The notes under the pieces: model-generated
What the model was told of the DNA's origin: nothing
Seen by the model: only the letters and a program-made list of their open reading frames with translations
The model's database searches: none
In this document: in pieces, positions 24,801 through 34,324 of the stretch
How the letters are laid out: each line of letters starts with the position of its first letter
Position numbering within the stretch: the first letter of the stretch is position 1
Program-made: the position numbers and the translations under genes
Source of the DNA: Pseudoclavibacter caeni
GTDB taxonomy: Bacteria > Actinomycetota > Actinomycetes > Actinomycetales > Microbacteriaceae
NCBI RefSeq assembly: GCF_008831125.1
Contig: NZ_WBKA01000003.1
Location: 124,001 to 188,000, forward strand
Length of the DNA: 64,000 bases
Direction of reading: 5' to 3'

Positions 24801-26276
24801 CTACTGCAGCGACGAGGTCAGCCGGCAGAGGTTGTCGGCGATCGTCTGCGGCACCGACCGCTGCCGCCACTCCTCCATGGTCAGCTGCGTGCTGTTCGCC
24901 CGGTAGTCCTTCGCGATGCGCTCCAGCGCGTCGGCGGGACCCTCCCCGTACAGCAGCACCGTGACCTCCATGTTCAGCGTGAACGAGCGCATGTCCATGT
25001 TGCTCGACCCCAGCGCCGAGACGAGCTGGTCGACGACGACGTACTTCGTGTGCAGCAGGTTCGGCGCCCGGTACCGCCAGATGTGCACGCCCATGCGCAG
25101 CAGCTGCTCGTAGTACGAGCTCTGCGCATGCTGCACGAGGAACTGGTCGGCGATCTCCGACACGTACAGGTCCACCCGCACCCCGCGCGCCGTGATGTTC
25201 GTCAGCGCGTACAGCATCGCCTCGTTGGGCACGAAGTAAGGGCTGACGATCTGCACCGACGTGCGCGCGTGGTACAGCAGGGCGAGGAACATCTTGAGAT
25301 TCGACTCGTTCGCGTACCCGGGCCCGCTGGCGACGATCTGGCAGTGCACCGGCCCGCGCAGCTCGTGGACGTCACGCGCGAAGCGCTCGGTGAGCGTCTC
25401 CTCGAGCACCTCCTCGCCGCACTCGATGAACCAGTCCGTGGCGAACACCGCGTCGAGCTCGGCGACGGCCGGCCCGTCGAACCGGGCCATGAGATCCACC
25501 CAGTGCATGCCGCGGCGGATCGCCTTGCGCTTGTGGTAGCTCGGGTGGATGAGGTTGAGGGATCCCGTATAGCCGATCTCGCCGTCGATCGTGACGATCT
25601 TGCGATGGTTGCGCAGATCGGGACGCTGGAACCGGCCCCGCAGCGGCTCCAGCGGCAGCATGTACGTCCAGTCGGCCCCCGTCGCCTCCAGCTCGCGGCG
25701 GGTGCGCCGGAACCCCGCCGTGCGCCGGGAGGCCCAGAAGTCGATGAGCACCCGCACCTTCACCCCGCGGGCGACGGCCCGCTGCAGCGCCGCGAACAGG
25801 GGCGCCGTCGTCTCGTCGTACGCGAGGATGTAGAACTGCACGTGCACGCGATGGCGGGCGCGGTCGATGTCGTCGACCATGCGCGCGAACGCCTCGGCTG
25901 CGTCCTCGTGGATGTGGACGTGGTTGCCGCCGACGAGAGGCATGCCGCTCAGTCGCTGGTTGAGCTCGATGACCTCGGTGAACCAGTCGGGCGCGCCGAC
26001 GAGCCCGGTCTCCACGTGCAACGACGGGGAGCGGCCGCCGATGCGTCGGGCGGCGAGCTCCTGCTTGAGCCGCCGCTCGCGCGGCAGGTGGTTCGTGCCG
26101 ATGACGAGGAACAGCAGGATGCCCACGAACGGCAGGAACGAGATCGTCAGCAGCCAGGCCGTGCCTGACGCCGGCGTGCGGTTGCGGGGCACCACGAGCA
26201 GGGCGATGACGCGGATGACGACGTCGAGCGCCATCAGGCCGAGCAGCACCCAGCCGGAGACGCCGAGCGTGGCCAT
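24801..26276 (-). CDS. cls: Cardiolipin synthase (PLD type)
   Basis: 491 residues. Two N-terminal membrane helices (about 8-30 and 41-60), then two phospholipase D domains with HKD motifs H224-x-K226...D231 and H409-x-K411...D416. Joins phosphatidylglycerol units into cardiolipin. The ATG at 26276 is preferred because GGAG lies 6 nt upstream; a GTG at 26282 overlapping the aroQ stop is the alternative. Translationally coupled to the chorismate mutase gene. Confidence 0.94.
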   Translation of the reverse strand: MATLGVSGWVLLGLMALDVVIRVIALLVVPRNRTPASGTAWLLTISFLPFVGILLFLVIGTNHLPRERRLKQELAARRIGGRSPSLHVETGLVGAPDWFTEVIELNQRLSGMPLVGGNHVHIHEDAAEAFARMVDDIDRARHRVHVQFYILAYDETTAPLFAALQRAVARGVKVRVLIDFWASRRTAGFRRTRRELEATGADWTYMLPLEPLRGRFQRPDLRNHRKIVTIDGEIGYTGSLNLIHPSYHKRKAIRRGMHWVDLMARFDGPAVAELDAVFATDWFIECGEEVLEETLTERFARDVHELRGPVHCQIVASGPGYANESNLKMFLALLYHARTSVQIVSPYFVPNEAMLYALTNITARGVRVDLYVSEIADQFLVQHAQSSYYEQLLRMGVHIWRYRAPNLLHTKYVVVDQLVSALGSSNMDMRSFTLNMEVTVLLYGEGPADALERIAKDYRANSTQLTMEEWRQRSVPQTIADNLCRLTSSLQ

Positions 26277-26278
26277 GA

Positions 26279-26587
26279 TCACTCCGTCTGCTGCGACGCG
26301 GCGGCGATGTGGTGGTGGATCACCTCGGCGATGATGAAGCTGAGGAACTTCTCGGCGAACTCCGGGTCGAGGTTCGACTCCACGGCGAGCGCCTTCAGCC
26401 GGGCGATCTGCTCCCGCTCGCGAGCCTTGTCCGATGCGGGCAGACCGAGCTGGGCCTTCAGCTCGCCGACCTCCTTGGTGCACTTGAACCGCTCGGCGAG
26501 GATGTGCACCAAGGCCGCATCGAAATTGTCGATGCTCTCGCGCAGCTGCAGCAGTCGCTCAGGGATCTCCACCTCGTCTTGGGCCAT
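26279..26587 (-). CDS. Chorismate mutase, AroQ class
   Basis: 102-residue all-helical protein. R-x3-D-x2-D-x2-L pattern in LRESIDNFDAALVHILAERF, then KVGELKAQ-like EVGELKAQLGLPASDKAREREQ, matching the AroQ active site (Arg, Lys, Arg, Glu/Gln). Converts chorismate to prephenate for Phe/Tyr synthesis. TAGAAT ends 6 nt before the ATG (leaderless). Pairing with cls appears incidental. Confidence 0.9.
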   Translation of the reverse strand: MAQDEVEIPERLLQLRESIDNFDAALVHILAERFKCTKEVGELKAQLGLPASDKAREREQIARLKALAVESNLDPEFAEKFLSFIIAEVIHHHIAAASQQTE

Positions 26588-26972
26588 GGGGTCATTCTAG
26601 CCGGCCCCGACGGCCACCAGCCCTCCGCTCTCCCGACACGGCCCGGCGGCGGGTCGCGTCGGGCGGCGCCCCGCCGCCCGGGCATGATCGCGCGGACCGG
26701 CAGGCGGTGAGACGACGCCCCTCTTCCCTCCCCGCCGAGCCCGGTGCTACGGTGTGAGGCGTCGGCCCGGACGGCACGACGTGGCCAAGAACCCGGCCGT
26801 CGCGCGTCCTCTGCCCGCCTCTCCTCCCCGCCGAGGACGCGCTGGCGGCCCTCGCCCCTTCACGGCGGGCCGATGCACCGACCGATGACCGGGGAGATCC
26901 CGCCGGGACGGCCGGGCTCGCGGACGGCGATCGCCGTCCGCATCCGTCTCTTCTCACAGGAGCAGCATCACC
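26588..26972 (+). other. Structured leader of the BASS carrier gene
   Basis: 385 bp between divergent genes. TACGGT near 26749 may be the plus-strand -10, leaving about 210 nt of leader. It holds CGCGTCCTC/GAGGACGCG (9-bp stem around 26803-26835) and, at 26920-26941, a perfect 22-bp palindrome beginning GCGGACGGCGA. RBS CAGGAGCAGC lies before the ATG. I recognise no known riboswitch core (no TPP, SAM or cobalamin boxes). Confidence 0.45.
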
Positions 26973-27986
26973 ATGGCCTCCATCGAGCGTTTCGGCGCCT
27001 GGCTGACGAAATGGTTCACCGCGATCGTCCTCGCCTGGACGGTCTTCAACTATTTGGTCCCCGGCACGAGCCTGTGGGCGAAGTCGTACACCGGCTACTT
27101 GCTCGGCATCGTCCTGTTCGGCATGGGGCTGACCCTGACCGTCCACGATTTCGCGCGCATCATCAGGATGCCGATCGGGGTCATCCTCGGCACCGTCGCC
27201 CATTTCGTGATCATGCCGCTGATCGCCGTCCTCCTCTGCTGGGTGTTCCGGCTCGATGGCGCGCTGGCCGTCGGCGTGATCCTCGTGGGCAGCTGCCCGT
27301 CGGGCACGTCCTCCAACGTCATGTCCTTCCTCTCCCGCGGCGACGTGGCCCTGGACGTGTCGATCGGCCTGCTCTCGACCCTGCTCGCCCCGGTGATGAT
27401 CCCGCTGATCATGCAGACCCTCGCGAGCCAGTACGTCGAGATCCCCACGAAGCAGCTGTTCCTCAGCGCGCTCGAGGTGGTGCTCGTCCCCATCGTCCTC
27501 GGCCTGGTCGTGCACGCCCTCCTCGGCGACCGCGTGGAGCGGGTCACACCGGTGCTGCCCGCCGTCTCGCAGATCGCGATCCTGCTCATCATCGGTGTCG
27601 TCGTCGCCGTGAACCACGACAAGCTGCTGTCCACGGACACGGCGCTGCTCCTCCCCGTGGTGATGCTGCACAACCTGCTCGGGTACCTGCTCGGCTGGCT
27701 GTTCAGCCGGATGATGTTCCGGGTGTACCCGATGGGCTTCGGCTACGCGCAGCAGAAGGCGATCACCTTCGAGGTCGGCATGCAGGACTCGGCGCTGGGC
27801 GCGACCCTCGCGCTCAAGGCGTTCGCCGCGACCCCGATCGCCGCGATCCCCTCGACGTTCTTCAGCGTCTGGCACAACATCTCCGGCTCGGTCCTCTCGT
27901 CGCTGTGGCGACGGCATGACGACCGCAACGGGATCGACCCGGCGACGGGCGTGATGTCTTCCTCTCCCGCGGCGGCGAAGGCCTGA
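26973..27986 (+). CDS. Bile acid:sodium symporter (BASS) family protein
   Basis: 337 residues, about nine or ten helices. Family motifs GSCPSGTSSNVMSFLSRGD (TM4 region, sodium site) and FEVGMQDSALG (TM9 crossover). Bacterial BASS members carry pantoate, pyruvate-type oxoacids or thiamine precursors rather than bile acids; the substrate here is unknown. The transcript leader is unusually structured. Confidence 0.88.
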   Translation: MASIERFGAWLTKWFTAIVLAWTVFNYLVPGTSLWAKSYTGYLLGIVLFGMGLTLTVHDFARIIRMPIGVILGTVAHFVIMPLIAVLLCWVFRLDGALAVGVILVGSCPSGTSSNVMSFLSRGDVALDVSIGLLSTLLAPVMIPLIMQTLASQYVEIPTKQLFLSALEVVLVPIVLGLVVHALLGDRVERVTPVLPAVSQIAILLIIGVVVAVNHDKLLSTDTALLLPVVMLHNLLGYLLGWLFSRMMFRVYPMGFGYAQQKAITFEVGMQDSALGATLALKAFAATPIAAIPSTFFSVWHNISGSVLSSLWRRHDDRNGIDPATGVMSSSPAAAKA

Positions 27987-28128
27987 GTCCATCGCCGGGG
28001 GCCGCGGCGACGGTGGCGCATCCGTGGTCGTCGCGTTCCACGGCCCCGCGGTTCACCCGGCATTGGTAGCATCAGCCCTGTCAGCGCCGAGTGGCCCTGA
28101 CCGCCACGTCGAGAAAGGCAGCGGCATC

Positions 28129-28647
28129 ATGGGGAAGAAGCACAGCAAGGCCGAGCAGGCCGCGACGGATGCGCTGAAGAAGGCGCGCAAGGCCGTCAAG
28201 GAGGCGCGGCGACTGGCCGACAGGGCTGACAAGTCCGCGCGGCGTGAGGCCCGCGAGCTCGAGCACACCCTGGAGCTGCTCGCCCAGCGAGCACAGGAAC
28301 GACTGAACACCCGGTCCACGGTCAGGACGCCCGAGGTCGCGACGCCGAAGGCGCCGGCCCCCGCAGGCGGAGCCGCGAAACGCGCTGCGGGGAAGGCGGC
28401 GAAGACGGACGCGGGCAGGAAGCGCGCGGGCACGAAGAGCGCAGGAGCCGCACACACCGCCGGGAGGACGAGCACCGGCGCCGCGAAACGGGCGAGGGGC
28501 GGAGCGACGAAGCCGGCGACACCGGCCGACCGCCCCGCGGACCTCTCCGCGCGCACCGTCGCCGAGCTGCGCGCCTTCGCCCGCGAGCGCGGGCTGGGCG
28601 GCTACTCGCAGATGACGAAGGCGCAGCTGATCGAGCTGCTCGGCTGA
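28129..28647 (+). CDS. Histone H1-like basic protein with C-terminal Rho-N/SAP-like domain
   Basis: 172 residues from the ATG at 28129. Residues 1-65 form a charged helix rich in Lys/Ala/Glu (likely coiled coil); 70-135 are Lys/Ala/Gly/Thr-rich and disordered, like histone H1 tails; the end (from about 138) reads LSARTVAELRAFARERGLGG...MTKAQLIELLG, a Rho N-terminal/SAP fold used for nucleic-acid binding. A nucleoid or RNA-binding role is inferred. A weak hairpin (28022-28043) separates it from the preceding gene. Confidence 0.75.
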   Translation: MGKKHSKAEQAATDALKKARKAVKEARRLADRADKSARREARELEHTLELLAQRAQERLNTRSTVRTPEVATPKAPAPAGGAAKRAAGKAAKTDAGRKRAGTKSAGAAHTAGRTSTGAAKRARGGATKPATPADRPADLSARTVAELRAFARERGLGGYSQMTKAQLIELLG

Positions 28648-28663
28648 CCGGCCCCGTCCCGGG

Positions 28664-29329
28664 TCAGCGGCGCAGCCGACGGCGGGCCAGCCAGTTGCCG
28701 AGCCCCTGGACGATCTGGACGATGAGCACGATGACGATGACCGTCGCCCACGTGATCGTCGGGTTCGCCTGACGGTAGCCGTACTGGATCGCATAGTTGC
28801 CGAGGCCGCCGGCGCCCACGACACCGGCGATGGCCGACATGTCGACGATCGCGACGAACGCGTACGTGTACCCCAGGATCAGCGCGCCGAGTCCCTCCGG
28901 GATGAGCACGGAGAAGATGATGCGCGGCAGGCCGGCACCCATCGCCCGGGCCGCCTCGATGACGCCCGGGTTGACCGTGACGAGATTCTGCTCGACCAGG
29001 CGGGCGATGCCGAACGTCGCGGCGAACACCATGGTGAACGTCGCCGCCTGGATGCCGATGCCGATGCCGATCACCGCTCTGGCGAGCGGCTGCAGCGCGG
29101 CGATGAGGATGACGAACGGGATCGGTCGGAAGAAGTTCACCAGCACGTTGAGCAGCTGGAAGACGAACCGGTTCTCCAGCAGGTTGCCGCGCCGGGTCAG
29201 ATACAGCAGCAGGCCGACGCCGAGGCCCAGCACGCCGCCGATCGCCAGCGCGATGACGACCATGTAGAGCGTCTGCCCGGTGCTCTCGATCAGGTCGGGG
29301 ATGATCTCTCCCCAGTCAGTGGTGCGCAT
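28664..29329 (-). CDS. metI: Methionine ABC transporter permease
   Basis: 221 residues, five membrane helices, with the permease EAA loop EAARAMGAGLPRIIFSVLIPEGLG that contacts MetN. The ATG at 29329 lies one base after the metN stop. Third gene of metQ-metN-metI. Confidence 0.93.
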   Translation of the reverse strand: MRTTDWGEIIPDLIESTGQTLYMVVIALAIGGVLGLGVGLLLYLTRRGNLLENRFVFQLLNVLVNFFRPIPFVILIAALQPLARAVIGIGIGIQAATFTMVFAATFGIARLVEQNLVTVNPGVIEAARAMGAGLPRIIFSVLIPEGLGALILGYTYAFVAIVDMSAIAGVVGAGGLGNYAIQYGYRQANPTITWATVIVIVLIVQIVQGLGNWLARRRLRR

Positions 29330-29330
29330 G

Positions 29331-30359
29331 TCAGGCGACCTCCTCGATGCACTCGTCCGCGGTGAGCTCGTCGACCGCACGGGTGACCGCGTCGGCGGGC
29401 CCGGTGAGCTCGTGGAGCAGATACCCGAACCCACGCCCCTGCACGGTGTTCACCCCGCCGTAGACGAGCTCGGCGCAGACGCCCTCGCGGCCGGCGACCC
29501 GTTCGACGAGCCCCTGCACGTCGTGATCATCGCGCACGCGCACGCTGAGCAGCCGTCCGGGGTGCAGCCGCCGCAGCTCCGCGAACTCCGCGTGCGGCGG
29601 CGTGGGCCGCACCAGCGTCCGCATGAACCGCCGGGTGACCGGCTGACGCGGGTCAGAGAGGACGCGGTAGACGTCACCCTGCTCGACGACCCGGCCGTGC
29701 TCCATGACGACGACCTGGTCGGCGAGGGCGCGCACCACGTCCATCTCGTGGGTGATGACGACCATGGTGACGCCGAGCTCGTCGTTGACACGGCGCAGCA
29801 GCTCCAGCACGTCCTGGGTCGTCTCGGGGTCGAGCGCGCTCGTCGCCTCGTCGGCGAGCAGCACACTCGGCGAGGTGGCCAGCGCGCGGGCGATGCCCAC
29901 CCGCTGCTTCTGCCCGCCGGAGAGCTGGTCGGGATGGTTGTCGGCACGGTCGGCGAGCCCGACGAAGTCGAGCAGCTCCCGCACCCGCTCCCGCCGACGC
30001 TCCGCCGGAATCCCGGCCAGGCGCAGCGGGAACTCCACGTTGCGGAAGACCGTCTTCGACTCCATCAGGTTGAACTGCTGAAAGATCATCCCGATGTCGC
30101 GTCGGGCTCGGCGCAGCTGCCGCTCGGGCAGCGCGCTGAGCTCCTGCCCGCGCACGACGACGCGGCCGGAGGTGACCGGCTCGAGGGCGTTGATCAGCCG
30201 CACGAGCGTGCTCTTGCCCGCCCCGGAGTAGCCGATGACCGCTGTGATGGTGCCCTCGGCGATCTCCACGGAGACGTCGTCGACGGCGGTGACGGGGTCA
30301 CCGCCCCGCCCCGGGGACGGATAGGCCTTGGAGACGTGCTCCAGCGTGATGATCGACAT
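29331..30359 (-). CDS. metN: Methionine ABC transporter ATP-binding protein
   Basis: 342 residues. Walker A GYSGAGKST, signature LSGGQKQR, Walker B VLLADEATSALD, then a C-terminal NIL regulatory domain (from about 260) that senses methionine in this family. Starts 208 bp after metQ; a hairpin in that gap may lower read-through. Confidence 0.95.
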   Translation of the reverse strand: MSIITLEHVSKAYPSPGRGGDPVTAVDDVSVEIAEGTITAVIGYSGAGKSTLVRLINALEPVTSGRVVVRGQELSALPERQLRRARRDIGMIFQQFNLMESKTVFRNVEFPLRLAGIPAERRRERVRELLDFVGLADRADNHPDQLSGGQKQRVGIARALATSPSVLLADEATSALDPETTQDVLELLRRVNDELGVTMVVITHEMDVVRALADQVVVMEHGRVVEQGDVYRVLSDPRQPVTRRFMRTLVRPTPPHAEFAELRRLHPGRLLSVRVRDDHDVQGLVERVAGREGVCAELVYGGVNTVQGRGFGYLLHELTGPADAVTRAVDELTADECIEEVA

Positions 30360-30495
30360 CCCGTTTCCTCTCTTCTGCTCCCCGGCCCGCCCTCATGTGC
30401 GCCGGCGGTCATGACCGGCCACGACCGCACGTCGTGTTCGCTGTCGCCGCGGTCGACCTCCTCGTCGCTGCGACGCTCCCGTCCTCGCACGGCAC

Positions 30496-30523
30496 GAGGG
30501 GCGACGCTGCGGCGCCGCCCCTC
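30496..30523 (-). terminator. Hairpin between metQ and metN
   Basis: GAGGGGCG (30496-30503) pairs with CGCCCCTC (30516-30523), loop 12 nt, no T-run. It could stabilise the metQ message 3' end or partly terminate, giving more binding protein than ATPase. Confidence 0.4.
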
Positions 30524-30567
30524 GACCCTGCCACACATCGACCGCGGATGCCGATGCGTGAGCCCGA

Positions 30568-31476
30568 TCAGTGCTGCGAGCGGATCTGATCCTCGGTGGT
30601 GGCGAGCAGCTGCTGCAGCTCGTCGGCCGGAGTCTTCAGCAGCGTGGCGGTGTTCCCGCTGGCCTCCTGCAGGCCGTCCTGCACCGACTGGGTGTCCTGG
30701 AAGATGCTCACCAGACGGTTGTAGGTCTCGTCGTCCTTGTCCTCGGCGCGTGAGACCCAGACGTTGATGTACGGCTTCGCGCTCTCGCTGTCGGCGTCAG
30801 ACTGCGCGAGCGGCTGCTGGCCGACGAGTCCGGCGTTCTTCAGGAAGTCGTTGTTGACGACGGCGCCGGCGATGTCGTCGAGGCTGTTGGCGGTCTGGTC
30901 GGCCGACAGCTCCGTCACCTTGACCTTCGAGGCGCCCTCATCGACGTCGCGGGTGTCGGTCACCGCCGTCCAGTCTCCCCTGAGCGTGATCAGCCCGGCG
31001 TCCTGCAGCACGCCGAGCGCACGGGCGCGGTTCGTCTCGTCCGCGGGGACGGCGACGGTCGCGCCCTCCGGGATCTGGTCGACCGACTGGTACTGCTTCG
31101 AGTACAGGCCGAGCGGGTAGATCGCGGTCGCGCCGATCGGGGTGAGGTCCTGGTCGTTCTGCACGTTGTAGTTGGCCAGGTAGATGATGTGCTGGAACTC
31201 ATTGAGGTCCAGCTCGCCCTCGGCGAGCGCCGGGTTCGGCTGCGTGTACTCGGTGAAGTCGATGATGTCGACGCTGATGCCAGCGTCCTTCGCCGCGTCC
31301 TCGAACGCCGGCCACTGCGGATCGCTCGCGCCGACGACGCCGATGCGCACGGGATTGCCCTCGCTGCCCTTCTCCGCGTCGGACTGCCCCGATCCGCTCG
31401 CGCAGCCGGTGAGCAGGGCGCCGATGAGCGGCACGCCGACGGCCAGTCCGATGAGCTTCCTCTTCGAGATCTTCAT
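30568..31476 (-). CDS. metQ: Methionine-binding lipoprotein (NlpA/MetQ family)
   Basis: 302 residues from the ATG at 31476. Signal segment with lipobox LLTGC (Cys25). MetQ fold with DFTEYTQPNPALAEGELDLNEFQH split over the ligand site, and IPLGLYSKQ-like YPLGLYSKQY. Delivers methionine to MetNI. Spacing to metN suggests one operon with an internal hairpin. Confidence 0.93.
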   Translation of the reverse strand: MKISKRKLIGLAVGVPLIGALLTGCASGSGQSDAEKGSEGNPVRIGVVGASDPQWPAFEDAAKDAGISVDIIDFTEYTQPNPALAEGELDLNEFQHIIYLANYNVQNDQDLTPIGATAIYPLGLYSKQYQSVDQIPEGATVAVPADETNRARALGVLQDAGLITLRGDWTAVTDTRDVDEGASKVKVTELSADQTANSLDDIAGAVVNNDFLKNAGLVGQQPLAQSDADSESAKPYINVWVSRAEDKDDETYNRLVSIFQDTQSVQDGLQEASGNTATLLKTPADELQQLLATTEDQIRSQH

Positions 31477-31787
31477 GATGGGTCCCCTTTCGCTGTCACC
31501 TGCGTCGCCGCTGCGGGGGTTCCGCGGCGGGACAACGTGCCCCATCGTGCCAGCCCGGCGGCCCCCGATGCCAGTCGGGACGTCATCCGCGGTAACAGCG
31601 CGAGGCGCTGAAGGCGGTCTTCCTCCTCGACCGCTGCCCGAGAGCACTCCTGCGACGCACGCGTGCCGACCCCGCCGGGTCACCGCCCCGCAGCGCGGCC
31701 GCGGCCCCACGCGCCTCGGCATCGATTCCGCGCCACCGGGCCCGAATCACCCTATCCTTGTCTGGTACACCACTGAAGGAAGCCTGC
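31477..31787. other. metQ-sufS divergent intergenic region
   Basis: 311 bp serving as promoter space for metQ (minus) and sufS (plus). On the minus strand CGCCGC/GCGGCG forms a small hairpin near 31500-31525. No riboswitch core could be confirmed. A TATCCT hexamer near 31750 may be the sufS -10. Confidence 0.4.
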
Positions 31788-33098
31788 ATGTCACATCACG
31801 ACGCGCCCGGCGACGACGCCACGCCTCTCTCCCCGACCGAGGTCTCGCGCATCCGCAACGATTTCCCCATCCTCGACCGTCGCATCGGCGACCGGCCGCT
31901 CGTGTACCTCGACTCCAGCGCGACCGGCCAGCGGCCGATCAGCGTGCTGGACGCGGTGCAGGAGTTCGACGAGATGCGCAACGCCGCCGTGCACCGTGGC
32001 GCCCACACGCTCGCCGGCGAGTCGACCGAGCTGTTCGAGGCGGCCCGCCACCGGGTCGCGGCGTTCGTCGGCGCCGATGACGACGAGATCGCCTGGACGA
32101 AGAACGCCACCGAGGCGCTCAACGTCGTCGCGTACGGCTTCATCAACGCCACCGCCGGCCGCGGCGGCGAGGCCGCCCGCCGGTTCGCGCTGCGCCCGGG
32201 CGACGAGATCGTGATCACCGAGATGGAGCACCACGCGAACCTGGTGCCCTGGCAGGAGGTCGCCGCGCACACCGGCGCGACGCTGCGGTGGATCCCGCTG
32301 ACCGACGAGGGCGAGCTGGACCTCGCCGCGGCACGCGACCTGATCGGCGAGCGCACCCGCGTGCTCGCGTTCACCCACGTGTCGAACGTGCTCGGCACGA
32401 TCAACCCGGTCGCCGAGCTCGTGCGGCTCGGCCGCGCGGCGGGCGCGGTCGTCGTGCTCGACGCCTGCCAGTCGGCCCCGCACCTGCCGCTCGACCTGCA
32501 CGCGCTCGACGTCGACTTCGCCGCGTTCAGCGGGCACAAGATGCTCGGCCCCACCGGCATCGGCGCACTGTACGGGCGCCGCGAGATGTTCGACGCCCTG
32601 CCACCGTTCATCACAGGCGGGTCGATGATCCAGACCGTGACGATGGAGCGCACCGACTTCATGCCGGCCCCCACCCGCTTCGAGGCGGGCACGCAGCCGG
32701 TCGCCCAGGCGGTCGGGCTCGGCGCCGCCGTCGACTACCTGCAGCACATCGGGATGGCGCGCATCGCCGCGTGGGAGCACCGGCTCGGCCAGCGGCTCGC
32801 CCGGGGTGTCACCGAGATCCCGGGGGTGCGGCTGCTCGGCCCTCGGCCAGGGGTGGCGCGCGCGGGCATGGCCGCCGTGGACGTGGCCGGCGTGCACGCC
32901 CACGACGTCGGCCAGTTCCTCGACGACCGCGGCATCGCCGTGCGCGTCGGTCACCACTGCGCGCAGCCGCTGCACCGCCGCTTCGGCGTCACCGCCTCGA
33001 CCCGGGCGAGCGTGTACCTGTACAGCACCGAGGCCGAGGTGGACGCGTTCCTGAACGCGCTCGCCGACGTGCGCGGGTTCTTCGGGGTCGCGCGATGA
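31788..33098 (+). CDS. sufS: Cysteine desulfurase, SufS type
   Basis: 436 residues from the ATG at 31788 (RBS AAGGAAG). PLP Lys251 in SGHKMLGPTG; persulfide Cys391 in RVGHHCAQPLHRR. Takes sulfur from cysteine for Fe-S cluster assembly. The next gene encodes the acceptor SufU and overlaps by 4 nt. No sufBCD is in the window, so this pair may serve those elsewhere. Confidence 0.95.
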   Translation: MSHHDAPGDDATPLSPTEVSRIRNDFPILDRRIGDRPLVYLDSSATGQRPISVLDAVQEFDEMRNAAVHRGAHTLAGESTELFEAARHRVAAFVGADDDEIAWTKNATEALNVVAYGFINATAGRGGEAARRFALRPGDEIVITEMEHHANLVPWQEVAAHTGATLRWIPLTDEGELDLAAARDLIGERTRVLAFTHVSNVLGTINPVAELVRLGRAAGAVVVLDACQSAPHLPLDLHALDVDFAAFSGHKMLGPTGIGALYGRREMFDALPPFITGGSMIQTVTMERTDFMPAPTRFEAGTQPVAQAVGLGAAVDYLQHIGMARIAAWEHRLGQRLARGVTEIPGVRLLGPRPGVARAGMAAVDVAGVHAHDVGQFLDDRGIAVRVGHHCAQPLHRRFGVTASTRASVYLYSTEAEVDAFLNALADVRGFFGVAR

Positions 33099-33541
33099 GC
33101 GGGCTGCAGGATCTCTACCAGACGGTCATCCTCGAGGAGGCCAGGGAGCGCCGCGGCGGCGACCGCTACGGCGAGGGAGGCTGGTCGGGGCACTCCCACC
33201 AGGTCAACCCCACCTGCGGCGACGAGCTGACGCTCGGCGTGCGGCTCGACGATGACGGCAGGATCGCCGCGATCGGCTGGGAGGGGGACGGCTGCTCGAT
33301 CTCGATGGCGAGCGCCTCCCTGATGACCGACCTGCTCGAGGGACGCACCGTCGCCGAGGCGCTCGAGCTCATCGCGGAGTTCCGGCGGGTGATGCACTCC
33401 CGCGGCGCCGAGGAGCCGGACCCGGAGCGGTTCGGCGACGCCGTCGCGCTGGGCGGGGTGAGTCGATATGTGATGCGGGTCAAGTGCGCGATGCTCGGCT
33501 GGGTGGCGCTGGAGGACGCACTGCACAGGGCTGAGGCCTGA
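33095..33541 (+). CDS. sufU: SufU-type Fe-S assembly sulfurtransferase
   Basis: 148 residues. The zinc/sulfur site of SufU is complete: Cys41 with Asp43 in NPTCGD, Cys67 in GDGCSIS, Cys131 in VKCAMLGW. In Gram-positive bacteria SufU accepts sulfur from SufS. ATG overlaps the sufS stop (ATGA). Confidence 0.95.
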   Translation: MSGLQDLYQTVILEEARERRGGDRYGEGGWSGHSHQVNPTCGDELTLGVRLDDDGRIAAIGWEGDGCSISMASASLMTDLLEGRTVAEALELIAEFRRVMHSRGAEEPDPERFGDAVALGGVSRYVMRVKCAMLGWVALEDALHRAEA

Positions 33542-34195
33542 ATGGACGCGGACGCGATCATCCGCATCGTCTACCTGGTCGGCATCAGCTCCTTCGCCGT
33601 CAGCGGCGTGCTCGCCGCCGCGCGGGTGGAGCTCGACTTCTTCGGCGCCCTGCTCGTCGGCCTGCTGTGCGCGGTGGGCGGCGGGACACTGCGCGAGACA
33701 CTGCTCGGCAACACCCCGGTGTACTGGATGCACGACCAGGTCATCCTGCCCACCGTGCTCACCGTGGCCACGACGGCGTTCGTGATCGTGCGGTTCGTCG
33801 CGATCCCCCGCTGGCTGCTCGAGATGACTGACATCGCGGGGCTCGCGATCGTCTCGGTCATCGGGGCGAAGGCCGCGATCGCGGCGGACGCGACCCCACT
33901 GGCCGTCTGGATCGTCGCGGTGCTCACCGGGGTCACCGGCGAGATCATCCGCGACCTGCTCGTCGCGCAGTCGCCGCCGGTGCTGCTCGTGCGCGAGATC
34001 TACGCGGCCGCGTCGTTCGTCGGCGCGGTCGTCTACTGGGCGCTGCACGTGACCGGCGCGGGCGACCTGACCGCGACCGCCGTCGCGGTGCTCACGATCG
34101 CCGTGATCCGGGTGGTGGCGATCTGGCGGGGCTGGAGCCTGCCGAAGGCCCGGCTGCGCGTGCAGCCGCACACTTCGATCGCCGACGAGCTCTGA
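33542..34195 (+). CDS. TRIC-type cation channel family protein (UPF0126)
   Basis: 217 residues, seven helices arranged as two similar halves, each with a glycine-rich kink: AVGGGTLRETLLG near 45 and GVTGEIIRDLL near 135, as in YadS/TRIC proteins. The ATG directly abuts the sufU stop with no gap, so it probably is co-transcribed. A link between Fe-S assembly and this channel is not established. Confidence 0.85.
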   Translation: MDADAIIRIVYLVGISSFAVSGVLAAARVELDFFGALLVGLLCAVGGGTLRETLLGNTPVYWMHDQVILPTVLTVATTAFVIVRFVAIPRWLLEMTDIAGLAIVSVIGAKAAIAADATPLAVWIVAVLTGVTGEIIRDLLVAQSPPVLLVREIYAAASFVGAVVYWALHVTGAGDLTATAVAVLTIAVIRVVAIWRGWSLPKARLRVQPHTSIADEL

Positions 34196-34324
34196 GCTCG
34201 GGAGCCCGACCGCCGGCGCATGGTCTCCTCATGTCCCCGGTCCGGGCGGCCCGGGCTGCGGCACACATGTCACGACGCGGACGAGGCGACGGCCGGGTAT
34301 CCGTGCAGGCCCCGTGCAGACGAT

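Noticed and set aside
31477-31640. Possible SAM riboswitch before metQ
   Set aside because: A stretch resembling CTGGC-CGATG is present, but the essential GCAACC and GGTGC cores of SAM-I are missing and no SAM-IV layout could be drawn.
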